Part shown: positions 7,027 to 13,775 of the stretch, in pieces
Position numbering within the stretch: position 1 is the stretch's first letter
Layout of the letters: each line of letters opens with the position of its first letter
Assembly: GCA_030652805.1 (NCBI GenBank)
Contig: JAUSPT010000020.1
Coordinates: forward strand, 1 to 16,156
Source of the DNA: a bacterium
GTDB taxonomy: Bacteria; JAHJDO01
Length of the DNA: 16,156 nt
Direction: 5' to 3'
Notes under the pieces: model-generated
The model's input: only the letters and a program-made list of their open reading frames with translations
What the model was told of the DNA's origin: nothing
Database searches by the model: none
Made by a program: the position numbers and the translations under genes

Positions 7027-8189
7027 TTAAAGAAATTATAATGCCGAAGCTCGGCCAAACCGTTGAGGAATCAACAGTGGGCAAATGGCTAAAAAAAGAA
7101 GGAGATAAAGTAGAAAAAGGAGATGTGCTTCTTGAGATTACAACTGATAAAGCAACTCTTGAAGTAGAATCATTTGCAAATGGAGTGCTCAGAAAGATTG
7201 TTCATAAAGAGAGAGATATTGTGCCAGTTCTAGCAGTTATTGGATACATTGCTTCCAGTATGGATGAGGAGATACCTGAAAAGCCACAGGAACAATTGCA
7301 AGAGGAAAAGAAAGAGGTATCTATTGAGGAACCTATTCAAGAAGTTCAGGATAAATCCGTCATAGAAGAAGTCAGAATAAAGATTTCTCCATTAGCTAAA
7401 AAACTGGCAAAGGAAAAAGGCGTTGATATAACAAAGGTTAACGGAACCGGTCCTGGCGGAAGGATTGTCAAGGAAGATATACTTGCTTTTGGAGGAAAGG
7501 CAGAGGGCAGAGAAAAAATTGCTGCAAAGATAATCCCATTAAGCGGGATAAGAAAGGTTATTGCGAAAAGGCTCCAGGAAAGCAAGCAAACGATTCCTCA
7601 CTTTTATCTTTCAACAGAGATAGATATGACAGAATGTGTAAAAGCCAGAGCTGAAAAATCACCAAAGCCTGCGTTTAATGATATTATTATAAAGGCTTCA
7701 GCTCTTGCAATATCTGAAAATTCAGAAATAAATTCTTCTTTTAAGGGAGACTCAATCGAGATTATTGGAGATATAAATATTGGACTTGCGGTAGCTGTGG
7801 ATGATGGTCTGGTTGTTCCTGTTATACGAAATGCGGATAAGCTTGCAATATCAGATATTTCTAAGAAGCGTGATGAGCTTGTAAAAAAAGCAAGAGGAGG
7901 AAAACTCCTGCCATCCGATTATGAAGGAGGAACATTCACAATCAGTAATCTGGGAATGTTTGAAATAGATAATTTTTCAGCAATTATCAATCCTCCGCAG
8001 AGTGCGATTTTAGCTATTGGCAGGATAAAACAAAAACCAGTTGTTATTGATGGGAATATCGGTATTCGCTCAATGATGCAGGTTACATGCTCCTTTGATC
8101 ACAGATGCATAGACGGTGCACTTGGAGCAAAATTCCTGCAAAAGGTTAAGGGATATCTGGAAGATCCAAAAAATATGTTTCTAATTTGA
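7023..8189 (+). CDS. Dihydrolipoamide acyltransferase, E2 component
   Basis: A 388-residue E2 with one lipoyl domain (about 2-78; lipoylated Lys43 in TTDKATLEVES), a charged Glu/Lys-rich linker (about 81-118), a peripheral-subunit-binding domain (about 120-156, ending TGPGGRIVKEDI), and a catalytic domain ending in DHRCIDG (H360, D364). It carries the acyl group from E1 to CoA and forms the complex core. I choose the ATG at 7023 over one at 7017: AAGGAGGT (7009-7016) directly touches the first but stands 7 nt before the second, which also gives the same ATGA overlap (7023-7026) as elsewhere in the operon. No E3 gene follows; the operon ends by overlapping queF. The E3 must be encoded elsewhere. 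Confidence 0.92.
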   Translation: MIKEIIMPKLGQTVEESTVGKWLKKEGDKVEKGDVLLEITTDKATLEVESFANGVLRKIVHKERDIVPVLAVIGYIASSMDEEIPEKPQEQLQEEKKEVSIEEPIQEVQDKSVIEEVRIKISPLAKKLAKEKGVDITKVNGTGPGGRIVKEDILAFGGKAEGREKIAAKIIPLSGIRKVIAKRLQESKQTIPHFYLSTEIDMTECVKARAEKSPKPAFNDIIIKASALAISENSEINSSFKGDSIEIIGDINIGLAVAVDDGLVVPVIRNADKLAISDISKKRDELVKKARGGKLLPSDYEGGTFTISNLGMFEIDNFSAIINPPQSAILAIGRIKQKPVVIDGNIGIRSMMQVTCSFDHRCIDGALGAKFLQKVKGYLEDPKNMFLI

Positions 8190-8600
8190 TTCTTCAGGGT
8201 AGCTTGCTTCTACATTGATGCTTATTCCTCCGCGGGGAAGGAACTCTCCGGTAACCAGAGCTTTTCTTGGATTACATGCCCTTACAATATCATCAAGAAT
8301 TCTGTTAACAGCCTCTTCGTGAAACGTAGCGAAGTTTCTAAAAGAGAATAAATATAGTTTCAAAGACTTACTTTCTATGCACTTTTTATCAGGTATATAG
8401 CGGATTGTTATTATGCCAAAATCCGGCTGGCTGGTAACAGGACATATTGATGTAAACTCAGGACAGTCAAAGCTAATCCAATAATCTCTCTTAGAATATT
8501 TGTTCTCAAATGTTTCCAGCTTGGCTTTATCAGGAGAAGTGGGATATTTGATTTTGCTTTTACCAAGAATCGTTAAATTATCTATGCGTTCTTTAGGCAT
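8181..8600 (-). CDS. queF: NADPH-dependent 7-cyano-7-deazaguanine reductase, type I
   Basis: A 139-residue single-domain (type I) QueF. It reduces the nitrile preQ0 to the amine preQ1 using NADPH in queuosine synthesis. The active-site Cys53 (SICPVTSQPD) forms the thioimide with preQ0, Asp60 is the proton donor, and ESKSLKLY (about 76-83) is the family's NADPH-binding motif. FHEEAVNRILDD is also typical. AGGAGG lies about 8 nt before the ATG. It is the last gene of queE-queC-queF, 11 nt after queC, and its final 9 nt overlap the convergent E2 gene. Confidence 0.95.
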   Translation of the reverse strand: MPKERIDNLTILGKSKIKYPTSPDKAKLETFENKYSKRDYWISFDCPEFTSICPVTSQPDFGIITIRYIPDKKCIESKSLKLYLFSFRNFATFHEEAVNRILDDIVRACNPRKALVTGEFLPRGGISINVEASYPEESN

Positions 8601-8611
8601 TTTGCTTCCTC

Positions 8612-9283
8612 CTATGTGGAATATTGTACAGGATCTTTATAACCAGCTTCCTTAAATCCCTTTAATCTAAATTTACAGCTGTCGCATTTTCCGCACGCTT
8701 TACTGCCAGTACGTGGATTATAACAGCTCCAGGTTATGGAATAATCAATTCCTAATGCAATGCCCTTTTTTATAATTTCTGCTTTAGACATTCTGAGTAA
8801 AGGCGCATGAATCTTTGTTTTTTTTCCTTTAATACCAGCTTTAGTCCCGAGATTTGCTAGGTTTTCAAACGCTTCTAAGTACTCTGGTCTACAGTCCGGA
8901 TAACCACTATAGTCAACTGCATTTGCCCCAATAAATATATCGTTTGCTCCAACAACCTCTGCCCAGGCCAATGCAATAGAAAGGAATATAGTATTTCTCG
9001 CTGGAACATACGTAACAGGTATTTCCATTGAGATGCTATCTGTCGGGATATCTATATTAGCTGTTAGTGCAGAGTCTCCAATTTCCCTTAGATCTACCAC
9101 TATGATTTTGTGTTCCTTGACACAAAAAGAACTAGCAACTTTTTTAGCGCTTTTAATCTCAATCTTGTGACGCTGTCCATAATCAAGAGTTAATGAGTAC
9201 AACTCGTAGTTTTCTGCTTTAGCAATAGCCATTGCAGTTGTTGAATCAATTCCTCCGCTGCTGAGAACTATAGCCTTTTTCAT
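8612..9283 (-). CDS. queC: 7-cyano-7-deazaguanine (preQ0) synthase
   Basis: A 223-residue ATP-dependent enzyme that converts 7-carboxy-7-deazaguanine to preQ0 with ammonia. The PP-loop SGGIDST (9-15) binds ATP. Four cysteines near the C-terminus (C187, C197, C200, C203) are the zinc site. The YVPARNTIFLSIALA segment is characteristic of QueC. Its ATG follows the queE TAG with no gap, so the two are translationally linked. The reaction lies between QueE and QueF, matching the gene order. Confidence 0.96.
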   Translation of the reverse strand: MKKAIVLSSGGIDSTTAMAIAKAENYELYSLTLDYGQRHKIEIKSAKKVASSFCVKEHKIIVVDLREIGDSALTANIDIPTDSISMEIPVTYVPARNTIFLSIALAWAEVVGANDIFIGANAVDYSGYPDCRPEYLEAFENLANLGTKAGIKGKKTKIHAPLLRMSKAEIIKKGIALGIDYSITWSCYNPRTGSKACGKCDSCKFRLKGFKEAGYKDPVQYST

Positions 9284-9925
9284 CTAAACGCCTCTCGCAT
9301 CCGGTCCCCATATATATTTATGAATCTGAATCTGCATTCTAACGTCCAGATTGTCATGGCAAATCCATTCAACGAGTTTCTTGGGAACCAGTTTACCATA
9401 AACGGGCGAAAAATGAACACTGTTTACTCGTTGATTGAGGTTGTATTTTTCTGCTATATCCTTTGCCCAATCGTAATCCTTTCTGTCGCCTATCACAAAC
9501 TTAACCTCATCTTTTTTCCTTAAATACTCAATGTTTTTCCACAGCGTATTGACGCTCATTTTGCTTCCCGGACATTTCAAATCAAGTATTATTATTGCGT
9601 GTTGATTTATATTCTTAATACCAATAGTGCCATTTGTTTCAATTAAAACAATGTATTTTTGCTTGATTAAAGTGGCAATCAGTTCAATGGTTTGTTTTTG
9701 CAGAAGAGGTTCTCCTCCTGTGATTTCTACCAGATTCGGACCCAGCATCTTTACTTTTCGGACTATTTCTTCTATAGATAAATCATCCCCTTTTTCGTAA
9801 GCATACTTTGTGTCGCAGTAGCTGCATCTGAGATTACAGCCTGTAAGTCTTACGAAACTGCACAATTTGCCGGCAAAGCTCCCCTCGCCCTGAATGCTTT
9901 TAAAAATTTCATTAACCTTAATCAT
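9284..9925 (-). CDS. queE: 7-carboxy-7-deazaguanine synthase (radical SAM)
   Basis: A 213-residue radical SAM enzyme. C30, C34 and C37 in GCNLRCSYCDTK form the CX3CX2C cluster site, so this is the standard 4Fe-4S spacing. SIQGEGSFAG (10-19) and ITGGEPLLQ are family motifs. It rearranges 6-carboxytetrahydropterin to 7-carboxy-7-deazaguanine. It is the promoter-proximal gene of queE-queC-queF. AGGTGATT precedes the ATG. The enzyme making its substrate, QueD, is not in the window. Confidence 0.95.
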   Translation of the reverse strand: MIKVNEIFKSIQGEGSFAGKLCSFVRLTGCNLRCSYCDTKYAYEKGDDLSIEEIVRKVKMLGPNLVEITGGEPLLQKQTIELIATLIKQKYIVLIETNGTIGIKNINQHAIIILDLKCPGSKMSVNTLWKNIEYLRKKDEVKFVIGDRKDYDWAKDIAEKYNLNQRVNSVHFSPVYGKLVPKKLVEWICHDNLDVRMQIQIHKYIWGPDARGV

Positions 9926-9943
9926 GAATCACCTGAATTCTTT

Positions 9944-9973
9944 TTGACATCAAATCAAAATTTGCTATTATAC
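9944..9973 (+). promoter_or_regulatory. Predicted tRNA-Leu promoter overlapping a leftward -10 box
   Basis: On the + strand, TTGACA (9944-9949), a 16-nt spacer and TATTAT (9966-9971) form a good sigma-70 promoter about 25 nt before the tRNA. On the - strand the same bases read TATAAT (9972-9967), a perfect -10 box positioned for queE, with only a weak -35 near 9990-9995. The two promoters would share one melting region and exclude each other. A small inverted repeat (TTTTGA/TCAAAA, 9942-9960) also lies here. Confidence 0.5.
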
Positions 9974-9994
9974 ACAGAGGTTCAAGATGTTTCT

Positions 9995-10078
9995 GCCGGG
10001 ATGGTGAAATTGGCAGACACGCTAGCTTGAGGGGCTAGTGGGAGAAATCCTGTGCGAGTTCAAATCTCGCTCCCGGTA
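9995..10078 (+). tRNA. tRNA-Leu (anticodon GAG)
   Basis: The 84-nt sequence folds as a class II tRNA. The acceptor stem is GCCGGGA/TCCCGGT, with a G-U pair at 1:72. The anticodon stem is CTAGC/GCTAG with loop TTGAGGG, giving anticodon GAG. A long variable arm follows (GGGA/TCCT around GAAA), then T-stem GCGAG/CTCGC with loop TTCAAAT. The discriminator is A at 10078. It reads CUC and CUU leucine codons. CCA is not encoded; the next bases, CTA, are already the reverse complement of the neighbouring gene's stop codon, so a CCA-adding enzyme is required. Confidence 0.95.
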
Positions 10079-11080
10079 CTATCTGGCTATTTTACTGTTT
10101 GTGTAATCAATAATGTATTTTCTTTCTTCATCAGAAATATCAGTAAAGAGAAGCCCTGTATCAAAATCATTATCCATTCTTCTTTTTCTTGAGTATATAA
10201 CACGTGCGAGGGCATTAATTGGAGAGCTATAACCGGGAATTTCTATTTCCAGTTCAATGATTGTGCTCCTTGTTATGCAGTCAGCTGTTGTTATACAAAT
10301 TCCGTTCCCGCCTATATTTTCTGTATAGGCTTGCTCATCCTTGCTAATACCTGTTGGAGAATATGCAAGGTAATTGACAGCTGCTTTCATATCCAGGCGA
10401 GGATATTTTCTGCGCTCAGGGCCGAGATATTTTTCTTTTTTCTCTTTTTCTGGTTCTATCTTAACTATTTCTTCATCCTGTTTTTTGAAGATAATGTTTA
10501 TATTTATATGCGCGATTCCTATTTCATCGCCTGTTTTTAATATATGAGATTGAATAAGCTTGCCATTTATAAATGTGCCGCCTTTGGAGTGTAAGTCATA
10601 TATTATATATCCATCTGTCTGTGGCCTGATCCTTGCATGTCTTCTTGATGCAGTTACTTCATCCAGAATTAATTGGTTATCCTCATCTCTACCGATCCAG
10701 AATTCCTTTCTTGGGGTCATAAGAAATTCTTTGACTTTTCCCTCTGCTTCTTTCACAATCAATCTTGCATTTTGTAGGGATATATCTCCAATCTCTCCTG
10801 TTGGAATTATATGCCTTTCAAATTCCTTTTTGTCCTTAAAGAAAGAAAAACTGGGATATACGAGATGTCTGATAGCAGAAAAGACCGCCTTATAGTAGCT
10901 CAAAAGCAACAAAATGCCTACAAAAACTCCGCAAGCGCCAAAGATTATAAAACTAAATTTAACAGGATGATCCTTTAGTATTCGTTCAATTTTGCTGATT
11001 GCAAAAACACTTCTTGAAAAGAATAAAAATATAATGATTTGGGAGATGATTAAATTTAAGCTCTTATTTTGCACTAACAA
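10079..11080 (-). CDS. Membrane-anchored FHA-PilZ domain protein
   Basis: A 333-residue protein with two hydrophobic segments (about 9-28 and 42-62) and a soluble remainder. An FHA phosphothreonine-binding domain spans about 105-200; its conserved positions are G130-R131, S145-R146, H148 and N172-G173. A charged linker (about 200-220) leads to a PilZ domain (about 221-330). The first c-di-GMP motif is R224-x3-R228 (RRKYPR). The second, normally D/N-x-S-x-x-G, reads N255-I-G-G-N-G260, so the serine is replaced. It probably links kinase and cyclic-di-GMP signals at the membrane. The start is TTG (11078-11080) 4 nt after AGGA; a GTG two codons in is possible. The stop codon touches the tRNA 3' end. 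Confidence 0.85.
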   Translation of the reverse strand: MLVQNKSLNLIISQIIIFLFFSRSVFAISKIERILKDHPVKFSFIIFGACGVFVGILLLLSYYKAVFSAIRHLVYPSFSFFKDKKEFERHIIPTGEIGDISLQNARLIVKEAEGKVKEFLMTPRKEFWIGRDEDNQLILDEVTASRRHARIRPQTDGYIIYDLHSKGGTFINGKLIQSHILKTGDEIGIAHININIIFKKQDEEIVKIEPEKEKKEKYLGPERRKYPRLDMKAAVNYLAYSPTGISKDEQAYTENIGGNGICITTADCITRSTIIELEIEIPGYSSPINALARVIYSRKRRMDNDFDTGLLFTDISDEERKYIIDYTNSKIAR

Positions 11081-11115
11081 TATATCCTGTATTTATTTAT
11101 CAAAACTATCATAAG

Positions 11116-11143
11116 ATTATACCCCTTGTTTCTCCTTACTCAA
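11116..11143 (-). promoter_or_regulatory. Predicted promoter of the FHA-PilZ gene
   Basis: Read on the minus strand, TTGAGT (11143-11138), a 16-nt spacer and a perfect TATAAT (11121-11116) lie just before the FHA-PilZ gene. The -35 box includes the TGA stop of the small gene upstream. Transcription would start near 11109, leaving a leader of about 30 nt. This suggests that FHA-PilZ is transcribed separately from the nucleotidyltransferase pair. Confidence 0.5.
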
Positions 11144-11289
11144 CGGAGTGTTAGTTTGTCCATTTTTTCCAGCATCTTGAGTTTTTTAAGAAATGGGTAT
11201 TTTCTTTGTTTTTGCAAAGTCTTTTTCCTCTCTTGTGAAAACACCTGCCAGAATTCTTTTGCGGTTTTTACATTAAGAAGCTTTTTCAT
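11140..11289 (-). CDS. Small basic protein partnered with nucleotidyltransferase
   Basis: A 49-codon gene read on the minus strand, starting MKKLLNVKTAKEFWQVFSQE and ending near LEKMDKLTLR. Its ATG overlaps the nucleotidyltransferase stop (ATGA, 11286-11289), and GGAG in the preceding codons serves as ribosome binding site. About a quarter of the residues are lysine, and the sequence looks helical and strongly basic. A closely coupled tiny protein beside a nucleotidyltransferase is common in my recollection of such loci, where the small partner carries an F-x-x-K-L-x-x-L-E-K-like segment, as here. It could be an antitoxin-like or structural partner. The function is not established. Confidence 0.7.
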   Translation of the reverse strand: MKKLLNVKTAKEFWQVFSQERKKTLQKQRKYPFLKKLKMLEKMDKLTLR

Positions 11290-11804
11290 TTTTTCTCCGT
11301 TATCTCTTTGAATCTTTCAAGAATTGGGTACTCTTTATTTGTGAACTGCTTCAACACTCTTTTTAGCAAATCCATATTAGCAGAGGGCAATAGCTGTACT
11401 ATTGTATATTTATCTTTTTGCCTGAATGATATAAGCAAAGTGGCGATAAGATATTCAACTGTCAGCACCTTTGTTCTTATTTTATCAACATATATCTTCT
11501 TGCTGTTTTTGATGGCTTCTTGAATGAGCGGATGAATAAAACTTGGCAGGAATTGGACGGGCACGCCCTTTATAGTTATAAAAACATTTTCTATCTTGCA
11601 TTTTTCCCGACGAAAGTGATCGTAGACATTATGAAAGTCATCCATGCTATCAATTAAAATAAAGAGATCAAGATCGTATGTAAACTGTGGTTCTAAATAA
11701 TAGCTTTTCGCTATACCGCCACCTATGGCATAATCTTTAATTATCTTCTTCGTTTTAAGATTGTTTATTTCTTTTATAACATCCAAGAGCCCCTGCGTTT
11801 TCAT
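11286..11804 (-). CDS. Nucleotidyltransferase (AbiEii/MNT-like, possible toxin component)
   Basis: A 172-residue protein of the polymerase-beta-type nucleotidyltransferase fold. GGG (28-30) in YAIGGGIAKSYYLEPQFTYD is followed by D44-L-D46, the metal-binding D-x-D pair. A GVPVQFLPS segment stands where the third carboxylate often lies, with Gln there; I believe this VQFLP form is normal for this short subgroup. Such enzymes transfer nucleotides to RNA, protein or small molecules, and AbiEii and MenT relatives act as toxins. The partner here is a 49-residue basic protein, not a helix-turn-helix AbiEi. AGAGGT precedes the ATG, and a promoter lies 20-50 nt upstream. A role in toxin-antitoxin biology is inference only. 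Confidence 0.8.
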   Translation of the reverse strand: MKTQGLLDVIKEINNLKTKKIIKDYAIGGGIAKSYYLEPQFTYDLDLFILIDSMDDFHNVYDHFRREKCKIENVFITIKGVPVQFLPSFIHPLIQEAIKNSKKIYVDKIRTKVLTVEYLIATLLISFRQKDKYTIVQLLPSANMDLLKRVLKQFTNKEYPILERFKEITEKK

Positions 11805-11825
11805 AATAACCTCTTATGTTACTTG

Positions 11826-11854
11826 ATAATATCAAATTTCTACTATAAAATCAA
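11826..11854 (-). promoter_or_regulatory. Predicted promoter of the nucleotidyltransferase pair
   Basis: Minus-strand TTGATT (11854-11849), a 17-nt spacer and TATTAT (11831-11826), one mismatch from the -10 consensus, stand just upstream of the AGAGGT ribosome binding site. This lets the pair be expressed independently of the membrane-protein genes upstream. A 10-bp palindrome CAAAATTTTG at 11877-11886 lies just beyond and may be an operator. No GC-rich terminator was found between 11805 and 11912. Confidence 0.45.
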
Positions 11855-11912
11855 AATCAATAACTTTGTGTAACACCAAAATTTTGATGATTTTCATACA
11901 ACATTTATAACA

Positions 11913-13775
11913 TCAAATCTGTGGTCTGCCTATTTCCTTACTTATTCCTAACCATTTATCAAATCCTGTCTTCCATGGAACAATTTTTCGGGCTCTTTCA
12001 TAATTTTCCTGGGCTTTTTCAAGATTATTATTTTTCTGATAAGCTTTTCCAATAAGGAGCCAGGGCAGAGCATAATACTCATAAAAGATAGAAGAACGCG
12101 TTTTCCCCTTTTCGGGGAGAAAAGAATGGTGAAACTGGTAGCTGGAAAATAATTTTTTGTTTATTCTTTCCACCTGTTGAATAGTGGGTGGTCTCTCCCC
12201 AGGGGATAGAAGTCGGATAAGTACACCAGAGGGATAAAACTTCCATTTTTCTTCTCTAAAGCTAGGATGAAAAAAATCTGTGATATAGATGGAAAATCTG
12301 TCAATATTAGCCTGGATAAATTCTTCCACTTTATTCTTTCTATACTTTTCTGCCAATTTTATATTAGGTACATTTGATAGCAATCGTTTGTGACACCAAT
12401 CTAAGCCCAACATTCCCGTCGTCATATGTTGGACATCCCTGCGAATTTCCAGAACTTCTTTTATGTAAAGAAATGCTCCTATATGGGTATCGGTAGAACC
12501 GAGAATTAAGCCATTCTTTTCTACTCCTTTCAATGCATTTATACAATAATCCTGAATAATAGTGTCATTCCTTAAGTTCACCTTTGGATAGTTCAATGGG
12601 ATAAATATCAAAACAGAGAGCGCAATAAGTGAAATTTTACTCCATGCGGATATATTCTCTCTCTTCCATTTTAAGAAAAAGCGTATCCCTTCACACATAA
12701 ATATAACCAGAATTAGATTCGGCATAATATAGAAGCGGCGCACTACAAAGATGCTTAAGCCCCTGAATTCTACATTCATTAAAGATAAGAAGAATACAGA
12801 AGACAAGAGGAAGGAGAGCAGGAATGAGCCATACAGCATCTTCTTGTCAAAAGACCATTTCCTTTTCCGGATGAGTTTAAAAATTGTTACAAAAAGTCCA
12901 AGAACAGCCAGGGCAAGTGGAAAATAAAAAAACTCCCCGGGTAAAGAGAAAAGATATTCTTTTACCTGAACAAAATTAGGTACAGGCACATTGTGAGGAG
13001 AAAACTTGAAGCTGTAATCTTTTCTTAAAACGTGATGAAGCAGTCCTCTCCAGTATTGCGTATAGCCCCAAGCCCAGACCTTTGATTTACTGCCTATGAA
13101 TTTAAGGTAAAGATAGGGGGTAAGTCCAAACAGAAAGAATAATATTCCCAGTCCGTATTCTCTTAGTATTTCTTTCAACCTTTTGCGCCTGCCGGCAAAA
13201 TAGAGACCTGTTAGAAAGACAGGAAAGACTAAAACCACTGTATAATGATTGGAAAGCCCTAATCCAGCCAGTAAAAAGAGTAAGGGAATAGTGTGCCGGC
13301 GGGATTTCAAAGCTGCTAACAGGACTGCGGTTATTATACAGGTATTTAAGGTTCGGACTTCTGCCACTGAGGAATATCTCCAGAAAAGTGGAGTTAAACC
13401 GAATATTGCCGAAGCTAAGCCGGAAGAGAGGATATCCTTCGTTAGTCCAAATAAAAGCAAGAATAAAAGAGCAATAGTTAATGCGCCAAAGAACGAAGAA
13501 GTTAAAGAAACCTTAAAAGCCGGAGTCCCAAATGGCAGATGGCTGAAAACTCTTCCTGCCAGCACATATAAAGGATAACCAGGAGGATGAGGAACTCCGC
13601 CTTTGTAGAGTACTGTCATATATTCGCCGGTATCACCCCCCTGGACGGTCCGTGTACAGGTTGAAGAATAAAGAATGAGAAAGGACAAAAATAAACCAGC
13701 GCTAATTAAATAGAAGTGCGGCTTTAATGTTTTAACCATGCTCTTATAAAACCTGGTTTTTCTTCGCTCAGCCAT
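11913..13775 (-). CDS. DUF2723-family multi-spanning membrane protein with C-terminal TPR-like tail
   Basis: A 620-residue protein. After a basic N-terminus, a first membrane helix (about 22-38) leads to the DUF2723 signature: GGDTGEY (D48, E51) and VPHPPGYPLYVLAGRVF (H63-P-P-G66). About ten hydrophobic segments follow up to about residue 380, then a soluble domain. A TPR-like helix pair (LIGKAYQKNNNLEKAQENYERA, about 575-600) lies near the end. The family resembles GT-C glycosyltransferases, with an acidic D/E motif in the first outer loop, so lipid-linked sugar transfer to an extracytoplasmic acceptor is plausible but unproven. The start at 13775 is supported by GGAGG about 10 nt upstream and makes a 52-nt overlap with the preceding gene. 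An internal ATG at 13739 has a poorer site. Confidence 0.82.
   Translation of the reverse strand: MAERRKTRFYKSMVKTLKPHFYLISAGLFLSFLILYSSTCTRTVQGGDTGEYMTVLYKGGVPHPPGYPLYVLAGRVFSHLPFGTPAFKVSLTSSFFGALTIALLFLLLFGLTKDILSSGLASAIFGLTPLFWRYSSVAEVRTLNTCIITAVLLAALKSRRHTIPLLFLLAGLGLSNHYTVVLVFPVFLTGLYFAGRRKRLKEILREYGLGILFFLFGLTPYLYLKFIGSKSKVWAWGYTQYWRGLLHHVLRKDYSFKFSPHNVPVPNFVQVKEYLFSLPGEFFYFPLALAVLGLFVTIFKLIRKRKWSFDKKMLYGSFLLSFLLSSVFFLSLMNVEFRGLSIFVVRRFYIMPNLILVIFMCEGIRFFLKWKRENISAWSKISLIALSVLIFIPLNYPKVNLRNDTIIQDYCINALKGVEKNGLILGSTDTHIGAFLYIKEVLEIRRDVQHMTTGMLGLDWCHKRLLSNVPNIKLAEKYRKNKVEEFIQANIDRFSIYITDFFHPSFREEKWKFYPSGVLIRLLSPGERPPTIQQVERINKKLFSSYQFHHSFLPEKGKTRSSIFYEYYALPWLLIGKAYQKNNNLEKAQENYERARKIVPWKTGFDKWLGISKEIGRPQI

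Noticed and set aside
9973-9995. A stretch AGAGGTTCAAG before the tRNA that resembles the start of a preQ1-I riboswitch
   Set aside because: It is on the + strand, leading into the tRNA and not the que operon. The pairing strand and the A-rich tail of the riboswitch are missing.
10560-10895. 111-codon open frame on the plus strand
   Set aside because: Opposite the FHA-PilZ gene, whose domains are clear; no ribosome binding site or motif.
11126-11311. 61-codon open frame on the plus strand
   Set aside because: It overlaps the 49-codon minus-strand gene, which has an ATGA overlap with its neighbour and a ribosome binding site; the plus frame has neither.
12101-12124. GC-rich hairpin CCCC-TTTTC-GGGG
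   Set aside because: It lies inside the DUF2723 coding sequence, encoding Pro-Glu-Lys-Gly residues, has no proper T-run as terminator and does not share the ends of the palindromic modules.
13249-13578. 109-codon open frame on the plus strand
   Set aside because: Opposite the DUF2723 membrane protein; composition is that of a reverse-complement frame and no start signal is visible.
13737-13739. Internal ATG as the DUF2723 protein start, which would shorten the overlap
   Set aside because: It has a poorer ribosome binding site than the ATG at 13775, which follows GGAGG. It remains possible but is less likely.
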